The notes under the pieces were generated by a model. That model was not told the origin of the DNA. It did not search any database and saw nothing but the letters and a program-made list of their open reading frames with translations. A stretch of 64,000 nt of DNA, from assembly GCA_900473745.1 (NCBI GenBank), contig UCMW01000007.1, forward strand, positions 738,244 to 802,243, written 5' to 3'. The DNA is from Hyphomicrobiales bacterium. GTDB lineage: Bacteria > Pseudomonadota > Alphaproteobacteria > Rhizobiales > Rhizobiaceae. The position numbers and the translations under genes were made by a program. The first letter of the stretch is position 1, and every line of letters begins with the position of its first letter. This document shows positions 1 through 8,148 of the stretch, one piece after another.

Positions 1-435
1 GTGATCTCGGGCGGTATCCGCTCCGGCGCCGATGTCGCCAAGGCCTTGGCGCTTGGCGCTGACGTCGTCTCGATCGGCACGGCAGCGCTCGTTGCGATCG
101 GCGACAACGATCCGAAGTGGGAAGAGGAATACCAGAAGCTTGGCACCACAGCCGGGGCCTATGATGACTGGCACGAAGGCAAGGACCCGGCCGGCATCAC
201 CACGCAGGATCCCGAGCTTGCCGCCCGCCTCGACCCGGTCGCTGCCGGCCGCAGGCTTGCCAACTACCTCAAGGTCATGACGCTGGAGGCGCAGACCATC
301 GCCCGCGCCTGCGGCAAGAACAAGCTGCACAACCTGGAGCCGGAGGATCTTTGCGCATTGACGATGGAGGCCGCCGCCATGGCGCAGGTGCCGCTCGCCG
401 GCACCAGCTGGTACCCCGGCAAGGGAGGTTTTTAA
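1..435 (+). CDS. glxD: Glutamate synthase-like FMN-barrel subunit (GlxD/MgsC type), 3' part only
   Basis: The frame is open at the left edge, so only the last 144 residues are present and the true start lies outside the window. Visible are the end of a TIM-barrel FMN site (GGIRSGADVAKALALGAD, then GTAALVAIG) and the family's C-terminal tail (NYLKVMTLEAQTIARACGK), ending at a TAA at 433-435. In rhizobia this domain is a separate protein, GlxD, equivalent to subunit C of N-methylglutamate synthase; the family transfers an amide nitrogen or amine onto 2-oxoglutarate. The GlnT-type ligase just downstream matches the rhizobial glx-glnT arrangement. Whether this copy makes glutamate or N-methylglutamate cannot be told from the fragment. 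Confidence 0.8.
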   Translation: MISGGIRSGADVAKALALGADVVSIGTAALVAIGDNDPKWEEEYQKLGTTAGAYDDWHEGKDPAGITTQDPELAARLDPVAAGRRLANYLKVMTLEAQTIARACGKNKLHNLEPEDLCALTMEAAAMAQVPLAGTSWYPGKGGF

Positions 436-442
436 AAGCCTG

Positions 443-475
443 ATGGCCGCATCCTGATACCACGGATGCGGCCAT
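443..475 (+). terminator. Intergenic stem-loop between glxD and glnT
   Basis: A perfect 12-bp inverted repeat (ATGGCCGCATCC / GGATGCGGCCAT) with a 9-nt loop starts 8 nt after the glxD stop and is followed by TTCATTTC rather than a clean U-run. It could be a leaky terminator or an mRNA-stabilising 3' hairpin that sets glnT below the glx genes. glnT starts 47 nt further on. Confidence 0.6.
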
Positions 476-521
476 TTCATTTCAACACATGTGTCTCAAT
501 CCATAAAAACAGGGGAACGAC

Positions 522-1829
522 GTGACACAGGATCTGGCAGGCTTCGCTGCGGAGCGGGGCATCAAATACTTCATGATCAGCTATACCGACCTCTTCGGCG
601 CCCAGCGCGCCAAGCTGGTCCCATCTCAGGCCATCGCCGACATGCAGAAGGACGGCGCAGGCTTCGCCGGCTTTGCCACCTGGCTCGACCTGACGCCCGC
701 CCATCCCGACCTCTTCGCCATCCCTGACGCCTCCTCGGTGATCCAGCTGCCCTGGAAGAAGGATGTCGCCTGGGTTGCTGCCGACTGCATGATGGACGAT
801 CAGCCGGTCGCCCAGGCGCCCCGCGTCATGCTAAAGAAACTGGTCGCCGAAGCTGCGGAACTTGGCCTCCGTGTCAAGACCGGCGTCGAGCCGGAATTCT
901 TCCTGATCTCTCCGGACGGCGAGACGATCTCAGATCAATACGACACCGCCGAAAAGCCCTGCTACGACCAGCAGGCCCTGATGCGCCGCTATGACGTGAT
1001 CGCCGAGATCTGTGACCACATGCTAGCGCTCGGCTGGAAGCCCTACCAGAACGACCACGAGGATGCGAACGGCCAGTTCGAGATGAACTGGGAATATGAC
1101 GACGCGCTGAAGACCGCCGACAAGCATTCCTTCTTCAAGTTCATGGTGAAGTCGGTCGCCGAGAAGCACGGCCTTCGCGCCACCTTCATGCCGAAACCCT
1201 TCAAGGGCCTGACCGGCAACGGCTGCCACGCGCATATCTCCGTCTGGGATCTCGACGGAAAGGTCAACGCCTTCGCCGACAAGGACATGCCCTTCGGCCT
1301 CTCGGCCAAGGGCAAGACCTTCCTCGGCGGCATCATGAAACACGCTTCGGCGCTTGCCGCTGTCACCAACCCGACAGTCAACTCCTACAAGCGCATCAAT
1401 GCGCCGCGGACCGTCTCCGGCGCGACCTGGGCACCGAACACGGTGACTTGGACCGGCAATAACCGCACCCACATGGTGCGCGTCCCCGGTCCTGGCCGCT
1501 TCGAACTCCGCCTGCCCGATGGTGCGGTGAACCCCTACCTCCTGCAGTCGATCATCATCGCCGCGGGATTGAGCGGCCTGAAGAGCAATGCAGATCCCGG
1601 CCCCCATTACGACATCGACATGTATCGCGATGGTCACTCGGTAAAGGATGCTCCACGGCTGCCTCTGAACCTTCTCGACGCGCTACGCGCTTTCGAGCAG
1701 GATGACGCGCTGAAGTCAGCTCTAGGGTCGGAGTTCTCCGACGCCTATCTCAAGCTCAAGCACGATGAGTGGAACAGCTATTGCGGCCATTTCACCGCCT
1801 GGGAGCGCCAGACGACGCTGGACATCTGA
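522..1829 (+). CDS. glnT: GlnT-type glutamine synthetase / gamma-glutamylmethylamide synthetase family ligase
   Basis: A 435-residue ATP-dependent glutamate-amine ligase with the glutamine synthetase fold. Metal and substrate motifs are in place: EPEFFL near residue 122, NGCHAHISVWD near 233, and the C-terminal catalytic stretch FELRLPDGAVNPYLL near 329. The start is a GTG preceded by AGGGGAACGAC. The length fits rhizobial GlnT and the related GmaS rather than GlnA (about 470) or GlnII (about 345). It follows glxD across a stem-loop. The reaction is glutamate + ATP + ammonia or methylamine; the glxD neighbour would supply either a glutamine-glutamate cycle or the N-methylglutamate route of methylamine use. 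GlnT is the usual rhizobial name; the preferred amine is not decided by sequence. Confidence 0.85.
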   Translation: MTQDLAGFAAERGIKYFMISYTDLFGAQRAKLVPSQAIADMQKDGAGFAGFATWLDLTPAHPDLFAIPDASSVIQLPWKKDVAWVAADCMMDDQPVAQAPRVMLKKLVAEAAELGLRVKTGVEPEFFLISPDGETISDQYDTAEKPCYDQQALMRRYDVIAEICDHMLALGWKPYQNDHEDANGQFEMNWEYDDALKTADKHSFFKFMVKSVAEKHGLRATFMPKPFKGLTGNGCHAHISVWDLDGKVNAFADKDMPFGLSAKGKTFLGGIMKHASALAAVTNPTVNSYKRINAPRTVSGATWAPNTVTWTGNNRTHMVRVPGPGRFELRLPDGAVNPYLLQSIIIAAGLSGLKSNADPGPHYDIDMYRDGHSVKDAPRLPLNLLDALRAFEQDDALKSALGSEFSDAYLKLKHDEWNSYCGHFTAWERQTTLDI

Positions 1830-1844
1830 CGGATGATCACCGGA

Positions 1845-2924
1845 TCAGTCCGCGATATCGATCCGACTTTCGCTGTCTGCATCGAACAGGTGCAGATGCG
1901 CCGGATCGAAGCCGAGAGACATCATCTCGCCATGCCGGAGCGAGTGCCTTTCGGAGACGACGACATTGATCTCCGGTTGGCTGGCAGAGGTGATGTAGGT
2001 CATCGAGCCCGTGCTCTCGACGATGCCGACTGGCAGCCGGATCTGCGCCTCGCTTTCCGACACCAGCCGTAGATGCTCGGGTCTCAGACCAACGATCAGG
2101 TTCGAAGCTGTAGGAACAGGCCGATCGAGAGCGATCACCTGTGGCGTACCCAGATCCAGCACCAGCGACTTCCCGTCGGCACCCACCGTCGCTGGAATGA
2201 AGTTCATCGCCGGTGACCCGATGAAGCCTGCGACGAACTTGTTGACCGGACGGTCATAGAGTTCCAGCGGCGCGCCCTGTTGCTCGATCACGCCGTGCCG
2301 CATGACGACGACATGATCGGCCATGGTCATCGCCTCGATCTGGTCGTGGGTGACATAGACGGAGGTCGCGCCGAGCCGGTCATGCAACGAACGGATCTCC
2401 TTGCGCATGTGCACGCGCAGCGCCGCGTCGAGATTGGACAGGGGCTCGTCGAACAGGAAGGCCTTCGGGTTGCGGATGATCGCACGGCTCATCGCGACGC
2501 GCTGGCGCTGGCCGCCGGAAAGTTCGCGCGGATAGCGATGCAGCAGATTTGAAAGACCGGTCGTCGCCGCCACCTCCTCCGCCGCCTTCTTCGCCTCCGC
2601 CTTCTTCACGCCGCGAATGCGCAGCGAGTAGGTGAGGTTTTCCTCCACAGTCATATGCGGATAGAGCGCATAGGACTGGAAAACCATGGCAAGGTCGCGC
2701 TTGCGCGGCGGCACACCGTTCATGCGCTCGCCGGCGATGACAAGGTCGCCTGCCGAGATGCTTTCGAGGCCGGCCAGCGACCGCAGCAGCGTCGACTTTC
2801 CACAACCGGAAGGACCGACCAGCGCCACGAAGGAGCCCTTCTTGATTTTCAAGTCGATGTCCCGCAGGGCGTGATAGGCGCCGTAATATTTGTTGACGCC
2901 GGAAAGTTCGATCTGATGGGTCAT
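1845..2924 (-). CDS. Carbohydrate ABC transporter ATP-binding protein (UgpC/MalK type)
   Basis: A 359-residue ATPase of the CUT1 group. In order: Walker A GPSGCGKST near residue 38, Q-loop FQSYALYPHMT, signature LSGGQRQRVAMSRA, Walker B FLFDEPLSNLD, H-loop VYVTHD, then the C-terminal OB-type regulatory domain of MalK-like subunits (GLRPEHLRL). The start is the ATG at 2922-2924 (MTHQIELSG), overlapping the upstream permease stop by 4 nt; the frame stays open further upstream but that part lies over the permease gene. Last gene of a six-gene minus-strand operon. It energises uptake of an unknown sugar. Only 15 nt separate it from the convergent glnT. Confidence 0.93.
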   Translation of the reverse strand: MTHQIELSGVNKYYGAYHALRDIDLKIKKGSFVALVGPSGCGKSTLLRSLAGLESISAGDLVIAGERMNGVPPRKRDLAMVFQSYALYPHMTVEENLTYSLRIRGVKKAEAKKAAEEVAATTGLSNLLHRYPRELSGGQRQRVAMSRAIIRNPKAFLFDEPLSNLDAALRVHMRKEIRSLHDRLGATSVYVTHDQIEAMTMADHVVVMRHGVIEQQGAPLELYDRPVNKFVAGFIGSPAMNFIPATVGADGKSLVLDLGTPQVIALDRPVPTASNLIVGLRPEHLRLVSESEAQIRLPVGIVESTGSMTYITSASQPEINVVVSERHSLRHGEMMSLGFDPAHLHLFDADSESRIDIAD

Positions 2925-3748
2925 TTGAGAGCTCCAGACGTGAGCCCGGAGACGATCCGGCGCTGCAGAAGGACGAAGGCCGCGAGAATCGGCGTCACAT
3001 AGATCGAGGCGAAGGCCATGATGTTGTTCCACTCGTTGGTGTTCGGCCCCATGAAGGAATTCAGCCCCACGCTTGCCGGCTGCAATTCGACATCCTGGAT
3101 CATCGATTTCGAATAGACGAACTCGCCGAAGGCCTGCATGAAGATCAGAATCGCAGCGACCAGAATGCCGTTGCGAGCAAGCGGGAGGACGATGTGGAAA
3201 AAGGCGCCGACCCGCGAATTGCCATCGACCAGCGCGGCCTCCTCGAGCTCGATCGGCACGCTCATGAAGGTGGCCCGTACCAGCACCACGAAGAAGGGCA
3301 TGCTTTTCGCCGCAATCGCGATGATGACGGCGAGCCTGGGATAGTCGAGCATACCGAGCTGCGAGAAGCCGACGAAAATCGGCGTAATCATCAGCGAGGC
3401 AGGCAGAACCTGTAGCATCAGAATGAGAAACAGCCCGACATCGATCCAACGGTTGCGATAGCGGGCGAGCACATAGGCGCAGCCCGTGCCGAGTACCGTG
3501 ATCAGGCTCACGGCACCCACGGCGATCACCAGCGAATTCCACATGTAGCGGGCGAGATTGCGGCTCTCCCAGACGTAGGCATAGGTCGACCATTGGGGAT
3601 AAGATGGCCAGAAGCTGGGCGGCGTGGCGAACATCGCCGAGCCGGATTTCAGCGTCGTCAGATACATCCAGTAGAGCGGGAAGAGGTAGATCGCGGCGAG
3701 CACAAGCGCGATCCCCAGCATCAACCGGTTTCGAGTGGTCTCGCTCAT
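2921..3748 (-). CDS. Carbohydrate ABC transporter permease (MalG/UgpE type)
   Basis: A 275-residue inner-membrane permease of the CUT1 family with an N-terminal transmembrane helix (LMLGIALVLAAIYLFPLYWM) and further hydrophobic segments. The EAA loop that docks onto the ATPase reads LEEAALVDGNSRVGAFFHIVLP near residues 168-189. It overlaps the preceding permease and the following ATPase by 4 nt at each end, so translation is probably coupled. Together with the other permease it forms the heterodimeric channel of the system; the substrate is not readable from the permease. Confidence 0.92.
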   Translation of the reverse strand: MSETTRNRLMLGIALVLAAIYLFPLYWMYLTTLKSGSAMFATPPSFWPSYPQWSTYAYVWESRNLARYMWNSLVIAVGAVSLITVLGTGCAYVLARYRNRWIDVGLFLILMLQVLPASLMITPIFVGFSQLGMLDYPRLAVIIAIAAKSMPFFVVLVRATFMSVPIELEEAALVDGNSRVGAFFHIVLPLARNGILVAAILIFMQAFGEFVYSKSMIQDVELQPASVGLNSFMGPNTNEWNNIMAFASIYVTPILAAFVLLQRRIVSGLTSGALK

Positions 3749-4647
3749 CCGCGCACCTCATGTCTTGTGGACCGCACATAGACGACCGAGGCAAACATCA
3801 CGAAGACGATCATGATGACGGAGATCGTGGCGCCCTGGGCGAAGTCGTATTGGCGGAAGGAAAGATCCCAGGCCCAGTATTGCGTGACGTTCGACGAATT
3901 ATTTGGTCCGCCGGAGGTAATGGCGGCGAAAAGGTCGAACTGCTGCAGGGTGAAGATCAGACCGAGCGAGATGATCGCGCCGATGGTCGAGCGCATCATC
4001 GGCAGGGTGATGGTCCAGAACCGCTGCCAGACATTGGCACCGTCCAGCTCCGCAGCCTCATAGAGATCCTTGGGAATACCGGAGAGGCCGACCGACAGCA
4101 GGATCATGTTGAAGGACGTACCCAGCCAGATATTGGCGATGATGACCGCCCAGAGCGAAAAATCAGGATCAGAACGCCAGAAGATGTTGCTCGAAATGAT
4201 GCCGGTCTCGCGCAGCATGAAATTCAGCACGCCGAAGTCGCCGGACAGGATCCAGTTCCAGATGGCGCCGACAACGAGACCAGGCATCACCCAGGACACG
4301 AGAAACAGGCCGCGTAGCCAAGACGCACCCGGGAAATTCACCCAGAAGAACAAGGCGAGCGAGAAGCCGATGATAAACTGGCCGATGATGGAGGCGACGA
4401 CGAAGAGGGCGGTATTACCGAGGATCGGCCAGGTTTCGCGCTGGGAAAACAGCGTCTCGTAGTTCTCGAAGCCGACGAACGGTCGAAAGAAGGTGCCGAG
4501 CGAGAACATGTCGACTTCCTGGAAACTCATCAGCACATTGTAGATGAGCGGCAGGCCGGACATCAGGAAGAGGAAGCCGAGCGGCAGTGTCACAAGGCCA
4601 ATGTCGAAGCCTCGTCCGTCGGTCAGGCTGGTCAGGATCTTGCGCAT
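3745..4647 (-). CDS. Carbohydrate ABC transporter permease (MalF/UgpA type)
   Basis: A 300-residue inner-membrane permease with about six hydrophobic segments, beginning with LVTLPLGFLFLMSGLPLIY. The EAA loop reads LYEAAELDGANVWQRFWTITLP near residues 206-227. The ATG at 4645-4647 is preceded by GGAGACATGC. It is the first of the two permeases and is separated from the binding-protein gene by 118 nt containing a strong stem-loop. The MalF-type partner here has no large periplasmic insertion, as is usual for alphaproteobacterial CUT1 systems. Confidence 0.92.
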   Translation of the reverse strand: MRKILTSLTDGRGFDIGLVTLPLGFLFLMSGLPLIYNVLMSFQEVDMFSLGTFFRPFVGFENYETLFSQRETWPILGNTALFVVASIIGQFIIGFSLALFFWVNFPGASWLRGLFLVSWVMPGLVVGAIWNWILSGDFGVLNFMLRETGIISSNIFWRSDPDFSLWAVIIANIWLGTSFNMILLSVGLSGIPKDLYEAAELDGANVWQRFWTITLPMMRSTIGAIISLGLIFTLQQFDLFAAITSGGPNNSSNVTQYWAWDLSFRQYDFAQGATISVIMIVFVMFASVVYVRSTRHEVRG

Positions 4648-4731
4648 GCATGTCTCCGCACTGCCAATGCTCCCCGGTCGGGCCGCCCCCCGATAACAAG
4701 ACGAGGGACGGCCTTCCGGGAGGTTTCGAAG

Positions 4732-4759
4732 GGCAGGCGCAAGGATTGGTGCGCCTGCC
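4732..4759 (-). other. Stem-loop just after the sugar-binding protein gene
   Basis: A perfect 9-bp repeat (GGCAGGCGC / GCGCCTGCC) with a 10-nt loop lies 6 nt past the binding-protein stop on the minus strand and before the first permease, without a U-run. It is probably an mRNA 3'-protecting hairpin or partial terminator that keeps binding protein in excess. Confidence 0.65.
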
Positions 4760-4765
4760 GATTGG

Positions 4766-5998
4766 TCAGCCGAGAACGGCGCTGATTTTTTCCGCCGCCT
4801 GATCCAGCGCTTCCTTGGCCGACATCTGGCCCGTCAGTGCCCCCTGGATGGCATCCTGGATCGCTTTCGAGATCTTAGGCCATTCCGGATGCGGTCCGCG
4901 CGGCTGAGCATATTGCAGCTGCTCGATGAAGACCTTGAGACCCGCGTCCTTCAGAGCCTCGCCGGTGGGCGGGATGGTGATGTCGGAGCGCGGCGGAAGC
5001 TGTCCGAAGTCCTTGAACATGCGGTCGTCCTGAGACACGAAGTATTCGAGCACCTTGAAGGCTTCGTCGGGGTGTTCGGTATTAGAGAAGATCGCCCAAT
5101 TGAAGTCGCCCATGGCGGAGGATCGTTGTGCGCCCTCCTCCGGCACCGGCAAAAGCGCGACTCCCCAGTCGAACTTCGCTTCCTTGACCATGCGGTCGAG
5201 TTCCCAGGGACCGGAGATCGCCATCGCGGCATTTCCGGAATTGAAGGTACCGGTCGAATCCCACTGGCTGCGCGTCAGGGTATCCGGCGAAGCGAGCTTT
5301 TCGTCGATGATAGCCTTCCAGGTTTCGAGTGCCTTCACCGCGCCGTCGGAATTGATCTTGTCGTAACTGCCTCCGCCCATCTGGGCCCAGGGCAGGAACT
5401 GGAAGGTACCTTCCTCATTGGCCTTGGCGGAGAAGGTCAGGCCATAGATGTTCTTCGAGGGATCAGTGAGCTTGCGCGCCGTCTCCACCAGCTCAGCCCA
5501 GGTCTGCGGCGGTTTGTTCGGATCCAGCCCTGCCGCCGTAAACATGTCCTTGTTGTAATAGAGCGCGATCGTGTTTGTCGCCTTGGGGATGCCGAAGTAC
5601 TTGCCGTCCCACATGACGGATTTCAGCGGACCGGGATAGTAATTGTCAGGCTTCACCACATCCGAGGCCGCGATCTTGTCGCTCAGATCAAGAAACGCAC
5701 CACGCGACGCGAAAAGCGCATGCTCTGGATTGTCGATCGCGATGATGTCAGGCGCCTGACCGGTCGAATAAGCACGCATCGCCTCGCTGACGACGTCGTC
5801 GAACTGGATCTGGCGATATTCGACCGTGATGCCGTTACCCAGCGCATTGAAGTCCTTGATCAAATTGGGAGCCGGCTGAATGTCGCGGTCGAGCGACCAG
5901 ACGGTGATCTTGACGTCTTCTGCCTGGGCGGAAAGCCCGAACAGGGAGACACTGGCCAGCGCCAAGGCGCCGAAGACGATATGCTTGCGAATACCCAT
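4766..5998 (-). CDS. Sugar ABC transporter substrate-binding protein (family 1)
   Basis: A 410-residue periplasmic binding protein. The start is the ATG at 5996-5998, because GAGGAGGAAACC sits directly upstream; a start 17 codons earlier would precede that site. The signal peptide ([20 protein letters not shown], cleavage after SAQA) is followed by the mature start EDVKITVWS. Typical family 1 motifs follow, including FKVLEYF in the C-terminal lobe. It captures a sugar or glycoside for the adjacent permeases. The neighbouring isomerase and dehydrogenase suggest a sugar or polyol that is oxidised and isomerised, but the ligand cannot be named. Confidence 0.93.
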   Translation of the reverse strand: MGIRKHIVFGALALASVSLFGLSAQAEDVKITVWSLDRDIQPAPNLIKDFNALGNGITVEYRQIQFDDVVSEAMRAYSTGQAPDIIAIDNPEHALFASRGAFLDLSDKIAASDVVKPDNYYPGPLKSVMWDGKYFGIPKATNTIALYYNKDMFTAAGLDPNKPPQTWAELVETARKLTDPSKNIYGLTFSAKANEEGTFQFLPWAQMGGGSYDKINSDGAVKALETWKAIIDEKLASPDTLTRSQWDSTGTFNSGNAAMAISGPWELDRMVKEAKFDWGVALLPVPEEGAQRSSAMGDFNWAIFSNTEHPDEAFKVLEYFVSQDDRMFKDFGQLPPRSDITIPPTGEALKDAGLKVFIEQLQYAQPRGPHPEWPKISKAIQDAIQGALTGQMSAKEALDQAAEKISAVLG

Positions 5999-6061
5999 GG
6001 TTTCCTCCTCTTGGGTTTCTGCATGGGTCTTGTCCTCCACAAGACCCATATTTCCGAGAAC

Positions 6062-6964
6062 TCAGGCCGGATCGGTGACGAAATCCCCGCCCCGGCAATT
6101 CTTGAGGTAATTCAGGCCATGCACCTGGCCGGTCATCTCCAGCGCGTCGCGATAGACCGGATCGTGCCAGCCCTCGATATCGATCGAGCCGGACCAGCCG
6201 GCGAGCCGAAGCTCCGAGATAACATCGGTCCAGTTGGTGTCGCCGAAGCCCGGCGTGCGCATGAAGACGAAGGGATGTTTGCCGAAGACACCATGTTCGC
6301 GGATCACGTCCCAGCGGATCGTCGCGTCCTTGCCATGCACGTGGAAGAACTTGTGCGCCCATTTGCGGACCTGCGGGATCGGATCGATCAGATAGACCAT
6401 CTGATGGCACGGCTCCCATTCGAGCCCGATATGCTCGTCCGGCGTCTCGTTGAAGATCAGCTCCCAGGCATCCGGATTATGCGCGATGTTCCAGTCGCCG
6501 GTCTGCCAATTGCCGTCCATGGCGCAGTTTTCAAACGCGATCTTCACGCCCTTGTCCGCCGCGCGCTTGGCAAGCTCGCTCCAGATCTCGCGGTAGCGCG
6601 GGAGGCTTTCCGTCAGTGGACGGTTACGTATGCGTCCAGTAAACCCAGCGACGCAGGTCGCACCGAAATGATGCGCGTTGTCGATGCAGTCCTTCCAACC
6701 CTGCAGCGTCTGCAGATCCATGTCGGTCTCTTCGAGCGGATTGCCGAACATGCCGAGCGTCGAGATCGTGATGTCGCGATCGCCGATCGCCTCGACGCAA
6801 CGCTTGCCGAGGTCGGCGAGGTCCTGACCGTTGGTCGTCTGCCAGAAGAAGGGCTCGAAGCTCTCGAAGCCCATATCGGCGATCTGTCCAATACGGTCGG
6901 CCGCCTTACCGCCGCTGGCGCTGACCATGGTTCCGATACGAATGGAATTTGCGGGATTGCTCAC
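6062..6964 (-). CDS. Sugar phosphate isomerase/epimerase family TIM-barrel protein
   Basis: A 300-residue protein of the AP-endonuclease-2-like (IolE/IolI-type) TIM-barrel family. Likely metal ligands are the glutamates in KIAFENCAMDG and GLEWEPCH, the histidine in FFHVHGKD and the glutamate in GSIDIEGW near the end. The start is a GTG at 6962-6964 with AAGGAC upstream, 4 nt after the stop of the dehydrogenase gene. Such proteins isomerise or epimerise ketoses and keto-inositols in the cytoplasm. Its place between a Gfo/Idh/MocA dehydrogenase and a sugar ABC transporter suggests a two-step oxidation-isomerisation pathway; the exact sugar is unknown. Confidence 0.85.
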   Translation of the reverse strand: MSNPANSIRIGTMVSASGGKAADRIGQIADMGFESFEPFFWQTTNGQDLADLGKRCVEAIGDRDITISTLGMFGNPLEETDMDLQTLQGWKDCIDNAHHFGATCVAGFTGRIRNRPLTESLPRYREIWSELAKRAADKGVKIAFENCAMDGNWQTGDWNIAHNPDAWELIFNETPDEHIGLEWEPCHQMVYLIDPIPQVRKWAHKFFHVHGKDATIRWDVIREHGVFGKHPFVFMRTPGFGDTNWTDVISELRLAGWSGSIDIEGWHDPVYRDALEMTGQVHGLNYLKNCRGGDFVTDPA

Positions 6965-6968
6965 GGGC

Positions 6969-8012
6969 TCAATGTCCTTCGACTGAAATGCTGACGGGAA
7001 GTCCGGTCCGGGCGCTTTCGATCGCGCCGAAGACCATGGAAAGGCTTTTGATATTGTCGTCGCTTGCGGTCTCAGGCTTTCGCCCGGACTTCACCGCATC
7101 GACGAAGTCGGTGAGCACGCTTGCGTGCCCGTGTGTTTCGTCTTCGTCGGGGGCTAGGGGAACGGGGACAGTTTGATGGCCGCGCAGGAGACCCGGCTCG
7201 TCACCGGCGACCGTCGCCTCGAAGCTGTCCTCGCCATCCCAGGTGATCATGCCCTTTGAGCCGACCAGTCTCCAGGCGCTTTCCCAGCTTGTCCGCCGCC
7301 CTTCGGCACACCAGGAACCGCGATAGGTGAAGACGGCATCTCCCGAGAGCTTGAAAATGGCATTTGCCGATGCGCCATGCGCGTACCAGGAGCCAGCAGG
7401 ATTGGTCTCGACGCAATAGACCGAGAGCGGCAGCTTGCCCGAGACGAAGCGGGCCGCGTCAAAGGTATGAATTGCCATGTCGAGCAGCAGGACATTGTCC
7501 ATCGCCTCGCGGAACCCACCGAAGTGCGGACCGATGAAGAAGTCGCAGTGAATGCCGCTCACCTCTCCGATAAGTCCATCCTCGACGGCACGGCGCAAAC
7601 GGCGGATGCCGGAGATGAAGCGGCGGTTCTGGACCACGGCGTGCACCCGACGCATTTCCATCGCGAGCGCAAGCAGAGCCTTAGCCTCGTTCATGGACGC
7701 CGCCAGCGGCTTTTCAGAGAGAACGTGGCAGCCGAGCCGGAGCGCTGTCGAGACCACGGCGGAGCGCGCAGATGGCACAACCACGTCGAAAACCATGTCG
7801 GCCTGTGTCGCCTCGATCACCGAAGCCAGATCCGTTCCGACAACGACCTCATCGAGGCCAAACTCGGATGCGAGCGCCCTTGCGACAGACAGATCGAGAT
7901 CGACCAGGCCGACGACCTCGACCTCGTTCCGCAATTCGGAAGAAGACTGAAGCGCCCGAAGCCAGCCCTTGGCCATAGCTCCGCACCCGCACAAAACGGC
8001 CCTTGTTGTCAC
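6969..8012 (-). CDS. Gfo/Idh/MocA family oxidoreductase
   Basis: An NAD(P)-dependent sugar or inositol dehydrogenase of about 347 residues. The N-terminal Rossmann segment reads VLCGCGAMAKGW, and the family's LSEKPLA motif holds the catalytic lysine near residue 100. A GTG at 8010-8012 lies 6 nt after GGGAGG and is preferred; the in-frame ATG at 8016-8018 directly abuts that site. This is the promoter-proximal gene of the ABC operon, transcribed away from the LacI regulator across a region with two operator-like palindromes. It probably oxidises the imported sugar. Confidence 0.88.
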   Translation of the reverse strand: MTTRAVLCGCGAMAKGWLRALQSSSELRNEVEVVGLVDLDLSVARALASEFGLDEVVVGTDLASVIEATQADMVFDVVVPSARSAVVSTALRLGCHVLSEKPLAASMNEAKALLALAMEMRRVHAVVQNRRFISGIRRLRRAVEDGLIGEVSGIHCDFFIGPHFGGFREAMDNVLLLDMAIHTFDAARFVSGKLPLSVYCVETNPAGSWYAHGASANAIFKLSGDAVFTYRGSWCAEGRRTSWESAWRLVGSKGMITWDGEDSFEATVAGDEPGLLRGHQTVPVPLAPDEDETHGHASVLTDFVDAVKSGRKPETASDDNIKSLSMVFGAIESARTGLPVSISVEGH

Positions 8013-8057
8013 TGACATCCTCCCAAGGGATGAGAAGAACTCCTCTTCCGCGCATCC

Positions 8058-8071
8058 CGTAAACGTTTACG
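8058..8071. promoter_or_regulatory. LacI-type operator 1
   Basis: CGTAAACGTTTACG is a perfect 14-bp palindrome with the central CG step typical of LacI-family operators. It lies 46 bp upstream of the dehydrogenase start and therefore in the operon promoter region. Confidence 0.8.
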
Positions 8072-8110
8072 ACACTATGAACGAGACGACCCATGTGTCA
8101 ATAGGTATTT

Positions 8111-8124
8111 CGTAAACGATTACG
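8111..8124. promoter_or_regulatory. LacI-type operator 2
   Basis: CGTAAACGATTACG is a near-copy of operator 1 with one asymmetrical position. The two centres are 53 bp apart, close to five helical turns, which would allow cooperative binding or a short loop. It sits 24 bp upstream of the regulator start, so autoregulation is likely. Confidence 0.75.
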
Positions 8125-8148
8125 GCGTGCGTTTCAGCGGAGGGGTTG

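Noticed and set aside
2925..3794. N-terminal extension of the sugar ABC ATPase frame
   Set aside because: The extension overlaps the permease gene out of frame and has no ABC features; the ATG at 2922-2924, coupled to the permease stop, is the natural start.
4889..6994. 701-codon plus-strand open frame
   Set aside because: It lies antisense to the clear sugar-binding protein and isomerase genes; its sequence is rich in Arg/His/Gly with no domain. It is a GC-bias shadow, as are the long frames at 9280-10533, 12701-14017, 14575-15567, 25522-26565 and 46070-47443.
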